Assembly: GCF_003254395.2 (NCBI RefSeq)
Contig: NC_037638.1
Span: forward strand, 21,474,690 to 21,538,689
Direction of reading: 5' to 3'
Length of the DNA stretch: 64,000 bases
Source: Apis mellifera
Taxonomy: Eukaryota; Arthropoda; Insecta; Hymenoptera; Apidae
The first letter of the stretch is position 1, and each line of letters begins with the position of its first letter. Below the pieces are notes generated by a model. It had not been told where the DNA came from. It worked only from the letters and a program-made list of their open reading frames with translations, and made no database searches. Shown piece after piece: positions 1-12,310 of this stretch. The translations under genes were made by a program, and so were the position numbers.

Positions 1-231
1 AAATTATTTGATCAAAAAAAAAGTCTCCCAATTTCTCGCTTCACTTTTATCTCAAAATTTCTTCATTCAAATTCAAACAACACAACAACAAATAAAAAAA
101 TTCTTCTCGAATCTTTCCGATCGTGCAAAGTTTAAAATCGAGTCATCTTTAAATGCAAAAAGAGAGGAAAAAAAGAAAGAAGAAAAAAAGGAAAAAGATT
201 GCTAAACGGCAATTTCATCGTGAACGGAAAT

Positions 232-560
232 GACAAATCGTAGATACGTCAAGGTACCGGAGGAGGAAAGAATTTGCAAGAAGATTATCGCGATTTCGAT
301 ACGGTCGAAGATTGTTTCCTTTCGTCACACCTGAGCATACGCCGCGTTTCCATCGAATTCGCCTCGGAGGGAACCGTGTTCGAAGCAACAGCTGCCGGCC
401 GATCCCTTCCTCCTCCGAGAATTAAAACGAGACCCAGTTGCCAAAGAAGGGAGCGTCCCTCGACGAAACCCACCGGCCATGGTACACTTATCCTTTCGCC
501 TCGAATCACCTTTATAACCATCCTAATATTTCTAGGTTGACCGCACGATACAGATACGGG
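232..560. other. GC-elevated island, possible exon or regulatory element
   Basis: This patch is clearly GC-richer than the surrounding AT-rich DNA. On the plus strand a frame is open from the TTG at 274 to the stop at 540, but it has no ATG near its beginning, and the complementary strand is open over nearly the same span. I recognise no protein family in either. It could be a 5' UTR exon or enhancer of a gene outside the window, or an unrecognised coding exon. The call rests only on base composition and open frames. Confidence 0.25.
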
Positions 561-2768
561 GAATCGCCGAGTCTATTCTTGTTGCGCGTTGTACTCTTTC
601 ATAACATCGAACAGTAGTATGACGTAGTTATGCTTTACGGGAGTTCATTCATGACGTTTGGGTTAAATTAACGTTTCACTGCAAATGTTTGGATGATACG
701 GTAAGGAAAATAATAATTTTTCAAATAATATATTTTTCATTTTGTATTGTATAAATATTTTATAAAAATTGCATTTTAAAGTTGTTTGGAAAAATATAAA
801 AAAAAGCATTGGTATATTGTCATCATAAAAATAACATTCGGCTGCATTTATCTTCAAAACGTGTTAAAAAGTGAAATCGTATCGTCGTTAAGTAAAAAAA
901 GGAAAAAAAACACTTTACTAATGAAAAGGGAAAAGAGGCAATCTCAATTTTCCTAATTAGTAATTGATAAAAAAAACTGGAACAGAATCGTGTCATCCTC
1001 GAATATGGTATTGATACGACGAAAAATAACTCGATTCTCAAAAAAGAAGAAAGAAAAAGAAACGGTATGTTCATCTTCGTATCAAACAAGAAGGGAGGGG
1101 GAAAAAATGGAGCGAAATACAAAGGGTTTGTTGTACATTGGTTTCGAACTTGTTCTTTTTTTTTTTTTTTTTTTTTTTGTTTCTTTTCTTGAAACAATTA
1201 GCGAGCAACTAATCTGAAGGACGCTCATTATTGCAGAGAAACGTATGTTCAATACGAAGATATCCTTATCGCTATTGGAATGCAATGGTTGGTTCACTAT
1301 TTTTTTTTTCTTTTTTTTATTGATACAATGACGTTTATCCAACGAACTGAAAAAAGAAATCGAGATTCGTCATGTTCTAATAATGAAAAGATCTTTGAGA
1401 GGTAATTTTTTTTTTCAATTTTTTACGATTATAATATAAGATACGTTATCAGTGTGTGTGCGCTATGTCTCGCACAATTTATTCTAAATTTGTACCAAAA
1501 TTAATCATTGCCAGAAATTGGCGCACAATATTAATTGCGGAGTGACGAGGAGAGTTCAACGATAGTATCATTATCGGTATTTCATATTCATCCCACGAAT
1601 CTTTTATAATTATTAGGTCAATCATTTCTATCATTTCTTGCTGTTACAAGTGTGAAATAGCAAAAATTGCAGAGAGTAATTATTATTCAAACTTGTGATA
1701 AGCTTGTCCAGTTATTATTACTCAATCATATTATTCATCGATAAAATTGTTATTCATATTCTAATACGAAACATTGCACGTACGTATAACGACAAAAGAG
1801 ATGATAATAGGATTCTCGTTATTCGATAAATACAATATGAATATAATGTATGATAATCAAGGCACAAATAGTTCGAGATAAATGTTCGTTGAATCTTTCT
1901 TAATTTTTTTTTTTTTTTTTTTATCAAATAGACAACATTCTTCAAATAAAATTTTCATTATCTATTATTATTTAATTTACTAATTATTTAATAAAAAATA
2001 TTACGCTTTCGAGAATCCCAAGAAACATAATCTCGATAAAACGTTCCTTTTTTTGTTAATTTCCAAAAGTCACGCGATTACTTTTAATTCTAATCAGAAA
2101 ACACGGCGCACCCTTATGATATATTTTTCGAGAGAATTCTAATTTCAATTCCCGTGTATCGTCCCCCACGATACACCATAAGGGAAGCATGTTTCGTTAC
2201 AAAATAGACATAACAATTATAGCCACGTGTTTCCGTGAACCAAGTGCGATGAATGTGCGGCATTATACTTGAGGCCTAAAAATAGGCGTGCTTCATCCCC
2301 GCGCGGAGGATATCTGCATTAGCCACCGGAAACACTATAAAGTGGTTTCCGTTTTAGGAACGAATGGCTGAAGGCGATCTCGAGGAACACTCCTCTCTCC
2401 TTACCGCTATATATTTTCTTCCCAGGTTGCTTTTACAATCGATGTTGGTGGATTAACGATCGTAGACAGATTCTTCCAGCCTCCTTCGAGGAATTCTCAC
2501 GTCCGCTGACCTTTCTTCCGTCGTTCGAATCTCCGCGCGTGGATCTTCGTTTCGTGACTGACGAAATAGATGGACGAACGAAATAATCCTTAGATATTTT
2601 TTTTTCAACATAAATAAATATACAAGTTGAATGGAGTACAGATATATAATAAGGGAGAATTAGAAGAAAAAAGATTAGTCCAATCAAATGAGTCTGAGCT
2701 TTTAAGAGCTTTTAGAGAAGAAAAAAGAAAGAAAAATCAAAGAAATGGAAGAAGAGAAGAATTTTCAA
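561..2768. other. AT-rich non-coding stretch
   Basis: No gene is seen here. The stretch holds homopolymer T runs (1157-1178, 1906-1921) and A/G-rich strings. Short open frames on both strands are low-complexity Lys/Phe-rich translations of these runs. Around 2240-2400 the sequence becomes GC-richer without a convincing frame. Confidence 0.6.
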
Positions 2769-3141
2769 TTATAATTGTTGAACGATCGTGGAATTTTTCT
2801 TCGTATAATTTCTTCCAAAGTTATCGTTCCGTTTTTTCCACTCTCGCAATTGCGATTTAAAATGGCGAATTACGAAGAACATGTTAGCAACGTAAATTTG
2901 TGCACAAATCATTAGTTGACACGTGAGGCCGAGCATGGTAATAGAGGCGAAGGACACCAGCACAGTGCAATACAAATTCTCAGTTCGAGCGACTCGCGAT
3001 ACTGGGCTCGTTGGAATATCCTGCATCTGCATTCTGATCCTCGTTCTTTTTCGCCGGAGAATATATTCACAGGCCATCTCGACCGAGCAACCGATTCGTC
3101 TGATTCACCTTGAGAGATGTTGCACGAAGAAATCTCGATAG
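2769..3141. other. Island open on both strands, unassigned
   Basis: On the minus strand an ATG at 3077 opens a 102-codon frame ending at 2769. It has a basic N-terminal part followed by a hydrophobic Cys-containing stretch (about residues 38-65) that could be a membrane segment. On the plus strand a second frame from 2923 to 3141 also contains a hydrophobic run followed by a basic RRR cluster. Only one, or neither, can be real. The island is GC-richer than its flanks. I do not recognise a family and see no clear splice sites that tie it to another exon. Confidence 0.2.
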
Positions 3142-6061
3142 AATGTAACAGGCTGAAAGCCCGTTAGTTTGATGCGCCATCGACCGAATCGATCATCTAT
3201 ACGTGACTAATCATAAACTCATAGACGAATAAGAAGGTTACGAATGGATTACGTGTTTTGAAATTTTTTAATCTGTGATAATTTACATAATTACAACTAA
3301 TACTGACACAATTTTTTTCAGGAAGAAATTCTCTAAAATTTAATGGAAAACATAAAGTTTCTCTTATATCGCTTTCGTGATATAATTATTTTTTTTCTAA
3401 ATAAAGCGTTTCAAAATTCGATCATCGTCGTTGATAGATGCAAAGTGGTATTTAGAGAGAAGATCACCTCAAGATCCCATAATCGTGAAGTCTGTAGTTG
3501 TTGGGAGTAAAGTGTGGTGATAAAGTTTAAGTGCATGGGTTCCATGAAACTTTCTCTTGCCCGTGACTCATAGCCCGAGACGTTACATAGTTTCTTCCTT
3601 ATGTCATATCTTCGTCAGTTATCAATTTAACCGAACGTTAATTATCGACGATGATGATTTATTACTTAATCGAACACCAACGAGACGTGTTACGAAATCG
3701 TGTTTCCAATCGAACGATATGGAAATGAAGTTTTACTTTTCGCGCGAGCCAATTCAATAGGGAATTGGTTCAACTTGAGATTTTTATCAGCGCTCGTTTT
3801 CCATCTCCAACTCTTGCATATTGCGTTTTCTCTTTTTAGATTTTTCCACGCGAAGATATAATCATCCCATAGCAAGATTTCTGACGGATTAATTAAACCA
3901 GTCCATATGCCGGCGAAAAATGACCGAGTTACGAAAGACCTTAAGAATCGACGCGTTCTTCCCCCTCGTGGCCTTGCGCTCCTTCAAATTAACAATCTCC
4001 GATTCCCACGAACGGTGGAGGGAATTTCACGGTCGAGAAACAACCGTGAACTTCGCTTCAGACGCGATCAATTTCCATCCACGGGACGAAATCTTGTATG
4101 CTCATTAGTGCGGAAATCGCATTAATATTAATGAATCTCTTTTTGCTCTAATATCTCGTCGAGGTATGAATTTATGAAGGATGGGGGGAAAAAAAAGAAA
4201 AAGAAATGAAAAATCAGAAACATGTTGGTCCTCATCCGCTCCGATGAGGCTTGGAACAATACTCTTGTTTGTCGAAGTGGCCCATCAATATAGGTTATCG
4301 CGATGCTTCCAAATGACAACGTGAGTCATGGATGAATCATCGTAATCAAAATTTTTCACGCAATGCAAGCCGAGCTTTCATAAATTTATTATTTAAATTC
4401 TCTCTCTTTCTCTCTCTGTGAGAAAATCTGTATTAAAAGTTTTTCTCTTTTTCCTAATAATTTCAATTCGTTTAATCAAAATTGCGCGGAATCCGGACAG
4501 ATTGAAATCTTGAGATCATCGGTTTTGTATTCGAACAAGGGTGACGCAAATTTAATAGGCTCAGTTGAAATAAAGTGGCGAAATGGATTAAACCAATGTC
4601 CCGTAACGATTGTATAACCGTGCAATCGTACTTACGTTGGACGGTAAATCAACTTACAAAGTTCCACATACGATAAGTATTGACGGTGTCTTACCTGTTC
4701 GGGCTTCATCTCGTTTAGAGATCCTTATATGGCCTGCAACCTTCGAGCAGGCTCACGTTTGAAAATACACAATTATTTATCTCTGTTGTGGAATCATGTT
4801 GCGGAATTACGCAATCATGACGACTCTTGAAGTGGGTCAACGATTTTTCTGAATATAAAATGCGATTTTTTTCCTTTCTTTTTTTTTTTTTAAATATTTA
4901 ACTCGTCAATAAAATTAGATGTTTAATTTCTAAGAGAGCCATCTTTCGAAACTCTACGATGGAGATGAATCGAACACGATAATCGTAAATTCTAATGCTT
5001 CAGGAATGTTTAGATTTTTATATATATAATAAAAAGTATGTTAGATCGAACGAAAAGAAGAGATAGAAATACGTCGAAGGAAATTGCGATTGAAAGAAAA
5101 AATGAAGAAAATTTGATTAATAAATGAATCTGTATTAGAAAGTGGATCGTTCATGTTTAAATGAATCTAGATTGAAAAAAGTGATCGTTTATCGTTTAAG
5201 GAAAATCGTTATACGATCGAGGAGAAAAAAAAATCTTTTATCAGAGATTTCGACATCAATATGGAAACTTGTCAAACAAGGGACAATCTTTAAATGCAGT
5301 TCTCCTTGTGCTCGCGATCAAGGTGATTCGATTTAATCATGCGCGATTATTTCGTTTCTTTTTTTTTTTTTTCCTCTTGATTCTCGTGATGAAATATCCT
5401 CTTTCGTATTTTTACATATTTCCATTGTCATGTGACATTACTGAATTAAATGTAAAAAATTGAAAAGCACAATTCGATGTGTAATCGATCTGTAATTATT
5501 ATTACATTGGTGATTTGAAACTTCCAACAGGTGCAAAATTTAAACAGTTTCAAGCTTTGATATCAGCTCGATATCAATTTGATATTTATTCTCTAATAAT
5601 TGATTGATAGTTTTCTAAAAAATTGTATGGATTCAAATCTTTCTTATCATTTAATCGATAAGTAATATAAATGTAAACTTGAAAACTTATCGTTACACCG
5701 ATAAATATCATCGATATTTATTCATATCGATCGATTGCTCAATCATCTTAATCATCTTATTACCGCAAGAATTGTTATTAATGAAAAAATAATTCGTTTC
5801 AATCTAGTAAAAATTGGCAGCTTCTTCATAATAGAAAACTCCTATCAAATAAATTGAATACAATGACATTATCCATCTGTATAAAATAAAATCTGCAATA
5901 TAAAATATAGTTATTAAAATTATAAAAAATTCAAAGAGGATTTCGAATTAATTATCTCGATTTATCTCGTCGATCAAATGAACAAGGTATCGTTACTTGT
6001 CCAAGTTCGCAAGTTGGTTAACAACGTTAATTCTACGGCCAATAAATTAATCTAAGTGTAC
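3142..6061. other. Non-coding stretch, no gene recognised
   Basis: Mostly AT-rich sequence with short GC-richer patches near 3900-4110 and 4610-4760. At 4692-4700 the minus strand carries a good donor-like junction (CAG/GTAAGA) after a short ATG frame, but there is no supported partner exon. T-runs sit at 4879-4891 and 5360-5372. Confidence 0.5.
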
Positions 6062-6184
6062 TCTGTGTAACAAGGAAAACGATTTTGCTGGCGGCAGCAT
6101 CTTGGTGAAGAGCAATTCCTTCAATTTGCCCACTGGTTCATTGATAGCCAAGCCTTTGACCCATTTTTCATGACCGTGAACGAG
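6062..6184 (-). other. Possible small coding exon, unassigned
   Basis: The minus strand reads 41 codons open in phase 0, beginning just after a TAG acceptor-like dinucleotide and ending before a GT. If not spliced, the frame runs four more codons to a TAA, so it could also be a terminal exon. The predicted residues look protein-like: a HGHEKW string near the start, mixed charged and hydrophobic residues, and MLPPAKSF near the end. The island is GC-richer than its flanks. No family is recognised, no partner exon was found, and the donor (AGA/GTACAC) is weak. It could be an exon, a fossil, or chance. Confidence 0.22.
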
Positions 6185-8174
6185 CTAGGGAGCCATTAAA
6201 AGCGTCATTGTCACACAACTACTAGAAAGACACGAAACGATTCTTTAATTGCAAACACTTGCCCTGCTAACCGACGTACACTTATGCTTGGAACAGTCTA
6301 CGATACAAGTAAGTAATTTTTTTTTGCAAAATATGTATTTTTTTTCGATAATAAAAAGCTTAATAAAGCTGAACATTTAAAGTCAGTCGATAAATTGATG
6401 TTATTATTATTAAATTGGATACAATATATATCATTTTTTGAATTTAAATTTCAAGTTTCATTCATAAGGGATAAAAGTAATTTTTAAATATTTTGATTAC
6501 TTATTAGATATTTTAATTATTTGATAAATAATTACTATTGATAAATAGAGACGAAATAAAACTGGGCAGCGTCATTTCAAGTTTCCCGAGATATCTAATC
6601 GAACAAAGATCAGTGATCAAATAGAATTATTCAAATCCTATCGATTATCGTGTTATTGATAATTGCATATTTTTCCATCAAAATATATTTATTAAATTTA
6701 CTATCGATGTAAAAGTTCTTCGAACAAAGAAAAGAAATGGCATCTAAATTTGAGGAACGAGCGTACTTTTCTGAAGTGGCACAAATCAGAAAGAGAAGAA
6801 AAATTATATCTGCGAGGATTCAGCTGCAACCCCGCATAATTTTGAATAGAATAAATTCCACACCACACCCTTCAAACTCGTTTGAGAAGATCTCGGCTTC
6901 AACATTTTGTGTGGTATGCAATTGGGCAAAGGTAACTTTCTTGAAATTTAATGCGACAAAAAGCATTATCATATTCGATTATTTTTTTTTTTTTATATAA
7001 ATATTTAAAAAATTCTTCGTTACAAATTCGAGGAACAAAATGATCAAAGAATTAAGTTTATCAAAATTTATTAACATTGAAAGTTTTATTCTCTCATATT
7101 TAATAATGTAATAAATATAAAAAAGAAAGACATAACGATACATACATAGAAATATAACTAGGACGGAGAAAATCGCAAAGCAACTAATGATGTGTTCGTA
7201 TGCAAATGGGCTCTCAAATGGAAATTACAAGCTTAGAAGACTCATCAATGTTGTGATCTCGTATTAAATAATCCAAAAAGCGGTTTTTTAATCGTATTGC
7301 TCGATATTGTTTCTATTCGATCGGCTTAAACTGCTCTATCACTTCTTTAACGCATTTCTCGCATATCATTTTTTTCTTCACGTTAATGAAATTATCATGC
7401 GCTTACTTAATACCTAAATATAGAATTCGCATCGTGCTCTACATCGTGGGTTTATATCACGAGATATAAGGGAGGAGATAGCGAAGTCCGCTGCTTCCGA
7501 ATGTTATCGTTGGATATGACAAAAATTGTAGAGAGAAAGAAACACTTGCAACGACAATAATTTACCTGTTATCGTTTCTTAAACGTTCATAAATTTTAAT
7601 AAGAATTTTTATTATTATTATTTTTTTTTCTTCTTTTTATGAAAAATATTCTCGAAGAAATATAGAAATGTAATATTTTATAATCTTTCGATACATTAAT
7701 CCTTATTTGCCATTTATTGTTTATTAAATATCGAAAATATCTAAATTATCGTTATCGAACGATTATAGTAGAGAATTTTTTTTATGATAACAATATTGTT
7801 TGAAAACATTGTTACGAAAACGAAAAAGTAAGGCTTAGAATATGATTAATGAGTAGTAAACGAGGTGTCTTTACATTGAAACAAGATAGGTTTAAATGGA
7901 AAAAAGTTTGCTTGTACACAAAAATATCGTTTCCTTTGTCTTCCAGATAATCAGGTAATAAATAAAATGAAATAACAATAAGACACGTTCGAGGAAAAAG
8001 AAATTTACTTTTAATTTAACGATCGTCATTATTCATATTAATGATATATTGTAATTGCTTATGCATATATTTATTTCGCGGACTAGGTGTCAAACGTTAA
8101 CAGACTGAATGACGGTTTGGTGAAAGTGAATACTTTCAGCGTGATATTTCTTCATAACAAAATTGCCCATTGTT

Positions 8175-8213
<39 letters not shown>

Positions 8214-9519
8214 CTGAGTATAAAAAAAACACGTCATTTTTGTAATTTAAAAATAATACTTTTAATCCCTGTATATAATTATACAGATTATTCGATAAAA
8301 CTTTCTGTATAAATTCAACTTAATATATTCTAAAAATATATATATAAAAAGAAAAGGAAAAATATCTCAGGAGAAAATCGCATCTGCGACTTAGCAAGAT
8401 TACCAGAACTCATATATATATATATATATACTTCCAGTATATTATTCTAATTGTATCGATCAAGAGACTGGTGAGTTTTACGAGGCACGTGAAATATATC
8501 ACGATCAAGACACCGTATGGCTAACGGAATATGCATACTGCATCGGGATGAATACGACGATCCATGCTTACGAACCTCTCCTTTTTAGGTAGCCTTTACG
8601 TGAATAACTGTGCGCCCATTACGCGTTCTCCACGGGCTTTAGGATACACGAGGAGTTCGTCGAGTTGTTGGCGTGCTCGTTCATAATCGTCTTTTATAAG
8701 ATCGTGAACTCGGGAAACGAGTTCCGTATTTAAAAGAATTCCTGAACTTTATTTTCAAGTTAGAAGATCTTTTTTTTCTTGGGTCGAATTAAATTTCTCC
8801 TCGATTTATTAAATGATATTTTCTCGTAAACAGATAAGCATCTCGCGGTATGCGTTGCGTATTCTTTGCGAAAGGAAAGGAATAAAATTTGCTTTTGAGA
8901 AGTTTTACAGCCAATAGAAGAATAAATTGAGATACGTTTTCAATCTTCTTGAACAATACGAAAAATTTCTTCGAAACTGCTTGCATTCATGGACAAGATT
9001 TGCGAGGTACCACGAAGGAACAACGAATGAAGTGTTTAAACAAGTTGGGTCAGTGACTCCGGCCACGCTTGTGTCGCAGACCCTACAGGATGTGTTACTT
9101 GGATCACTGGCACATCGCATAATTAATAACAGGCAGTCGGTAATGGCTCGTGCCCCTTACTTGAAAGATCGACGAGAATCTCGTGAAATCTTGGTCGTGA
9201 TAAAATATGAATCAAAATAACTAATTTCTCTTGTAATCTAAAATATAATAATATATTAATAAAAATTTAGTTTTTATTTTCCTCTCTTAATTTTATTTTA
9301 TTTAATAATTTCATTACAATAGAATCTGATTCATTTTAAGAAACAGACAATTCCTACAATAAATAAAATTCATTTAATAAGAATTCAGATAAGTATTTAG
9401 ATTAATTTTAGATCTGATAAATGGAGTTCAAATGGATAAATGGAATTTTACTGTCCTTCTATTATGCAAAGAAAATTTGATGATCTTTACTGATTAACAT
9501 AAATGCATTTCTGTTACAG
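6185..9519. other. AT-rich region upstream of the visible Chd64 exons
   Basis: The first coding exon of Chd64 should lie upstream of 9520 (the visible part starts in phase 0 about 18-20 residues into the family sequence). I could not find a frame coding for the expected short N-terminus here, so it may lie beyond the window. The stretch includes two (TA)n microsatellites, a donor-like ACAA/GTAAGT at about 6300 (+), and a somewhat GC-richer part at 8460-9200 with several short open frames that I cannot assign. Confidence 0.45.
8177..8211. repeat. (TA)n microsatellite
   Basis: About 17 uninterrupted TA units. A second shorter TA array lies at 8412-8430. Confidence 0.95.
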
Positions 9520-10430
9520 ATTAATAGCAAATACAGCGAGGAATTGGCACAAGAATGTTTGGAATGGATCAAAACGATCACCGGTGAGAATATAAACACT
9601 AACGGAGACATGGACAATTTTTATGAAATTTTGAAAGATGGAGTCCTTCTTTGCAAGTAGTTACACTTTACTAAACAATTAATTTTCTTTCAATTTTTTG
9701 AAATGATAATTAATCATTATTTTTTTTTTTTCAGATTGGTGAATGATATTAAAGAAGGATCCGTGAAGAAAGTTAACAAGACCAGTTTGGCATTTAAATG
9801 TATGGAGAACATCAATGCGTTCCTCGAGGCAGCCAGAACATTAGGTGTCCCAGCCCAAGAAACCTTCCAAACTGTTGATCTTTGGGAAAGACAAAATCTC
9901 AATTCAGTCGTAATTTGTTTGCAATCTCTCGGTAGAAAGGTATATATAAATATATATATGCATATATGAGATTTTTTTTCTCTTTCAAAAAGATTTTTCT
10001 CTTTCAGACCATAATTACAATCATTCAAAACTTTCCTTTTATATGAATTCCTTTGAAATTTCAATGTTTTATCTATATTGATATCATTTAAATTAGAAAT
10101 AAAATTAATGGACAATGATTGAGATATGAAAATATTTTTATGTAAAAAAGTTCTTTATTAGTTGTAATTAGTCATTTATAAAAAATTAATTTTTGAAGAT
10201 CTATTATAATTATCTATTTATAATTTTAATTAATACATAATTACAATTTTCATTTGTAGGCGGGTAATTATGGCAAACCAAGCATCGGACCAAAAGAAGC
10301 GGACAAAAATATACGTAATTTTACTGAAGAACAATTAAGGGCTGGACAGGGTGTAATTAGTTTACAATATGGCAGTAATAAAGGTGCTAATCAGAGTGGC
10401 ATTAATTTCGGGAATACTAGACATATGTAA
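9520..10430 (+). CDS. Chd64: Chd64-like calponin-homology protein (transgelin/Mp20 family), 3' exons
   Basis: Actin-binding protein of the calponin/transgelin family. Drosophila Chd64 is also known from juvenile-hormone-response complexes. Visible coding exons are 9520-9656, 9735-9939 and 10260-10430, each bounded by AG and GT with matching phases (0, 2, 0), giving 170 residues. The first two exons hold the single CH domain (CLEWIK, KDGVLLCK, KCMENINAFL, VDLWERQNLNSVV). The last exon carries the calponin-type repeat ending ISLQYGSNKGANQSGINFG and then NTRHM before the TAA at 10428-10430. The family is about 188 residues, so only a short N-terminal exon is missing; I could not find it upstream. 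The 3' UTR probably runs to about 11,150, where AATAAA occurs near 11,130. It converges with mRpS6. The family call is firm; the exact paralogue is inferred from the C-terminus. Confidence 0.92.
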
Positions 10431-11275
10431 ACCTAATTCGTCTAAATGCCATTTACAAAAATTCCAGTTTCACACTTGTCTCTAATTTTATCTTTACGAT
10501 ATACTAGACTTACGGAAAAAATTTTGTTGTACAACAATGTTTCTTATCGTGGTCCAAGTTAATTCTAAATGGTGCACAAAACTCATTTTTGCGCATAGAT
10601 AATTTTCTATGTATTTAAACAAAAAGATAGAAAAGTACAACATAAAAATTTTTGTACTTCCTTTTTAAAGAAATGAATAATCTCAAAGTTACACAGTATA
10701 AGTTAAAGTGTAAAGAGTAAAAAATTATGTCTATTCTAAAAATTCGATACGTATATTTTAAAACATAATATATACATTGTTAATGTATTAAAAAGATTCT
10801 TTAACAAGAAAACAATTTATTTGCAAATATAAACAAAAAAAAATATGTTGTGCTACTAAATACAATTGGATAATATGACTATATATTTGTTAAATATTAC
10901 AGATAAATTATGAAACAGAGCTGTGGCTTTGTCACTGTTATTATAAAATCCTTTACGAGTTACAGTGTAACCAAATTATACTTTAAAAGATTCGTGTTGC
11001 GCGTAAGACGATAACTATTATAGTTATTGTATGATGATAAATGATATATTATTATATTAAGTATTTTGTACAAATATTTTTTGATGATTATAAAAATAAT
11101 TTTTCATAATGTAATGATAATATGAGTTAATAAATGACTTAAAAAGACATAAATGATCTTTTCTCTTATCAGTTTTTATTTTATTTACTTTTATCTAAGC
11201 TTTTATTTATATAATTAAGCAAATCAACATTTTATTTGTAAATAACATATATTATGTAATGAACAAATAATTCTT
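10431..11275. other. 3' UTRs between convergent Chd64 and mRpS6
   Basis: AT-rich sequence with no open gene. A plus-strand AATAAA near 11,130 and TTTATT (AATAAA on the minus strand) near 11,200 suggest that the two convergent transcripts end within about 100 bp of each other. Confidence 0.6.
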
Positions 11276-12008
11276 TTATCTCATGAAAGGATAATAATCA
11301 AGACCAGAATTATATTTGAATTTAGACTGATAACGCTTGTGTTTCTTAGCTTGTTCCAAAAGTTTTTGAACACTAGGTCTAAAATAAATAAAAATATATA
11401 TTAGAAATGAGAACTTATTATGAATGCTATTAAATGGTATTAAAAAATACCTATAAGCTGGAGGTAACATTTCTTCTGCAAATGTGCATTTTACATTTTC
11501 AGGTACTACATTTTCTAAATATATCCGTACTCTAATTATACTTCTGTTTCTTCTACAATCGTCTTGAATCTTAACAACTTGAGATGGTGGCGAATCAAAA
11601 GAAAACATGAAATGGCTGAAAATAATAATTAATTATTTGATTAACATATATTATATAAATACATAAAAAATAAAAAATATAATAATATAATATTTACTTT
11701 GCATGTGTATGAATACTATTATGAGCATTTGTTTTACATGGAAGTTCCTTAATACCCCAATTTTCAATCTTTCTAATAAATCCACCTGTTTCAAATATTG
11801 ATTTTGCTATATCTTTTAAAGTATTTACATATTCTGTCTGGAAATATTATTCATTGATAATTAATTATTATATTATCAATAAGATAAAATACTTATATTT
11901 AGGTTAACAAATCTATAAAATGTTTGAAATAAATGTTTTAAAATACATTAAAGATTACAATACCTTGTTTGCTAATCGTAATAACAATGGCATTTCATAT
12001 GTCGGCAT
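11276..12008 (-). CDS. mRpS6: Mitochondrial small ribosomal subunit protein bS6m
   Basis: Component of the mitochondrial small ribosomal subunit. It belongs to the bacterial S6 family, which binds 16S-type rRNA together with S18. Four minus-strand exons: 12008-11964, 11837-11698, 11615-11451 and 11378-11276, all GT-AG and in frame, giving 150 residues. The protein starts MPTYEMPLLLRLANK, matching the MPTYE start of animal MRPS6, and continues with the family's GGFIRKIENWG motif. After the S6 fold it has a C-terminal extension with a basic KKHKRYQSKF segment and ends DYYPFMR. The start is the only sensible ATG. The gene lies head-to-head with HSCB across about 300 bp, suggesting a shared promoter. 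No defect is seen. Confidence 0.93.
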
Positions 12009-12310
12009 ATTTGCGTTTATTTTTCAATACATAAATGAAATTTTAATTGAAAAAATAACATAGATTTTCTTATTGACAATAAGAATCACGAACTACACAT
12101 ATAGCATGATACGTAATATTTTACGATTTATTAAATAGAACAGATTCTTTTATATATGTATTAATTAATAAATAATAAAATTAAATAATATTAGATAATA
12201 TTAAATAATATTTAATAATTTTGTGTTATTAATAGAAAATTTAAGAACCTATCATCAATTTATTTTGAATTTGATAAACAATAAGGTTATGATAAATTTG
12301 TATTGAAAAT
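12009..12310. promoter_or_regulatory. Bidirectional promoter region of mRpS6 and HSCB
   Basis: A 302 bp AT-rich gap separates the start codons of two divergently transcribed nuclear genes for mitochondrial proteins, so both promoters and 5' UTRs must lie here or within it. No clear TATA box or other recognised motif can be singled out in such AT-rich DNA. The promoter role is inferred from gene arrangement. Confidence 0.6.

Noticed and set aside
823..1342. Lys/Phe-rich open frames of 75-124 codons on both strands
   Set aside because: They consist of translated poly-A/T and A/G tracts with no domain content.
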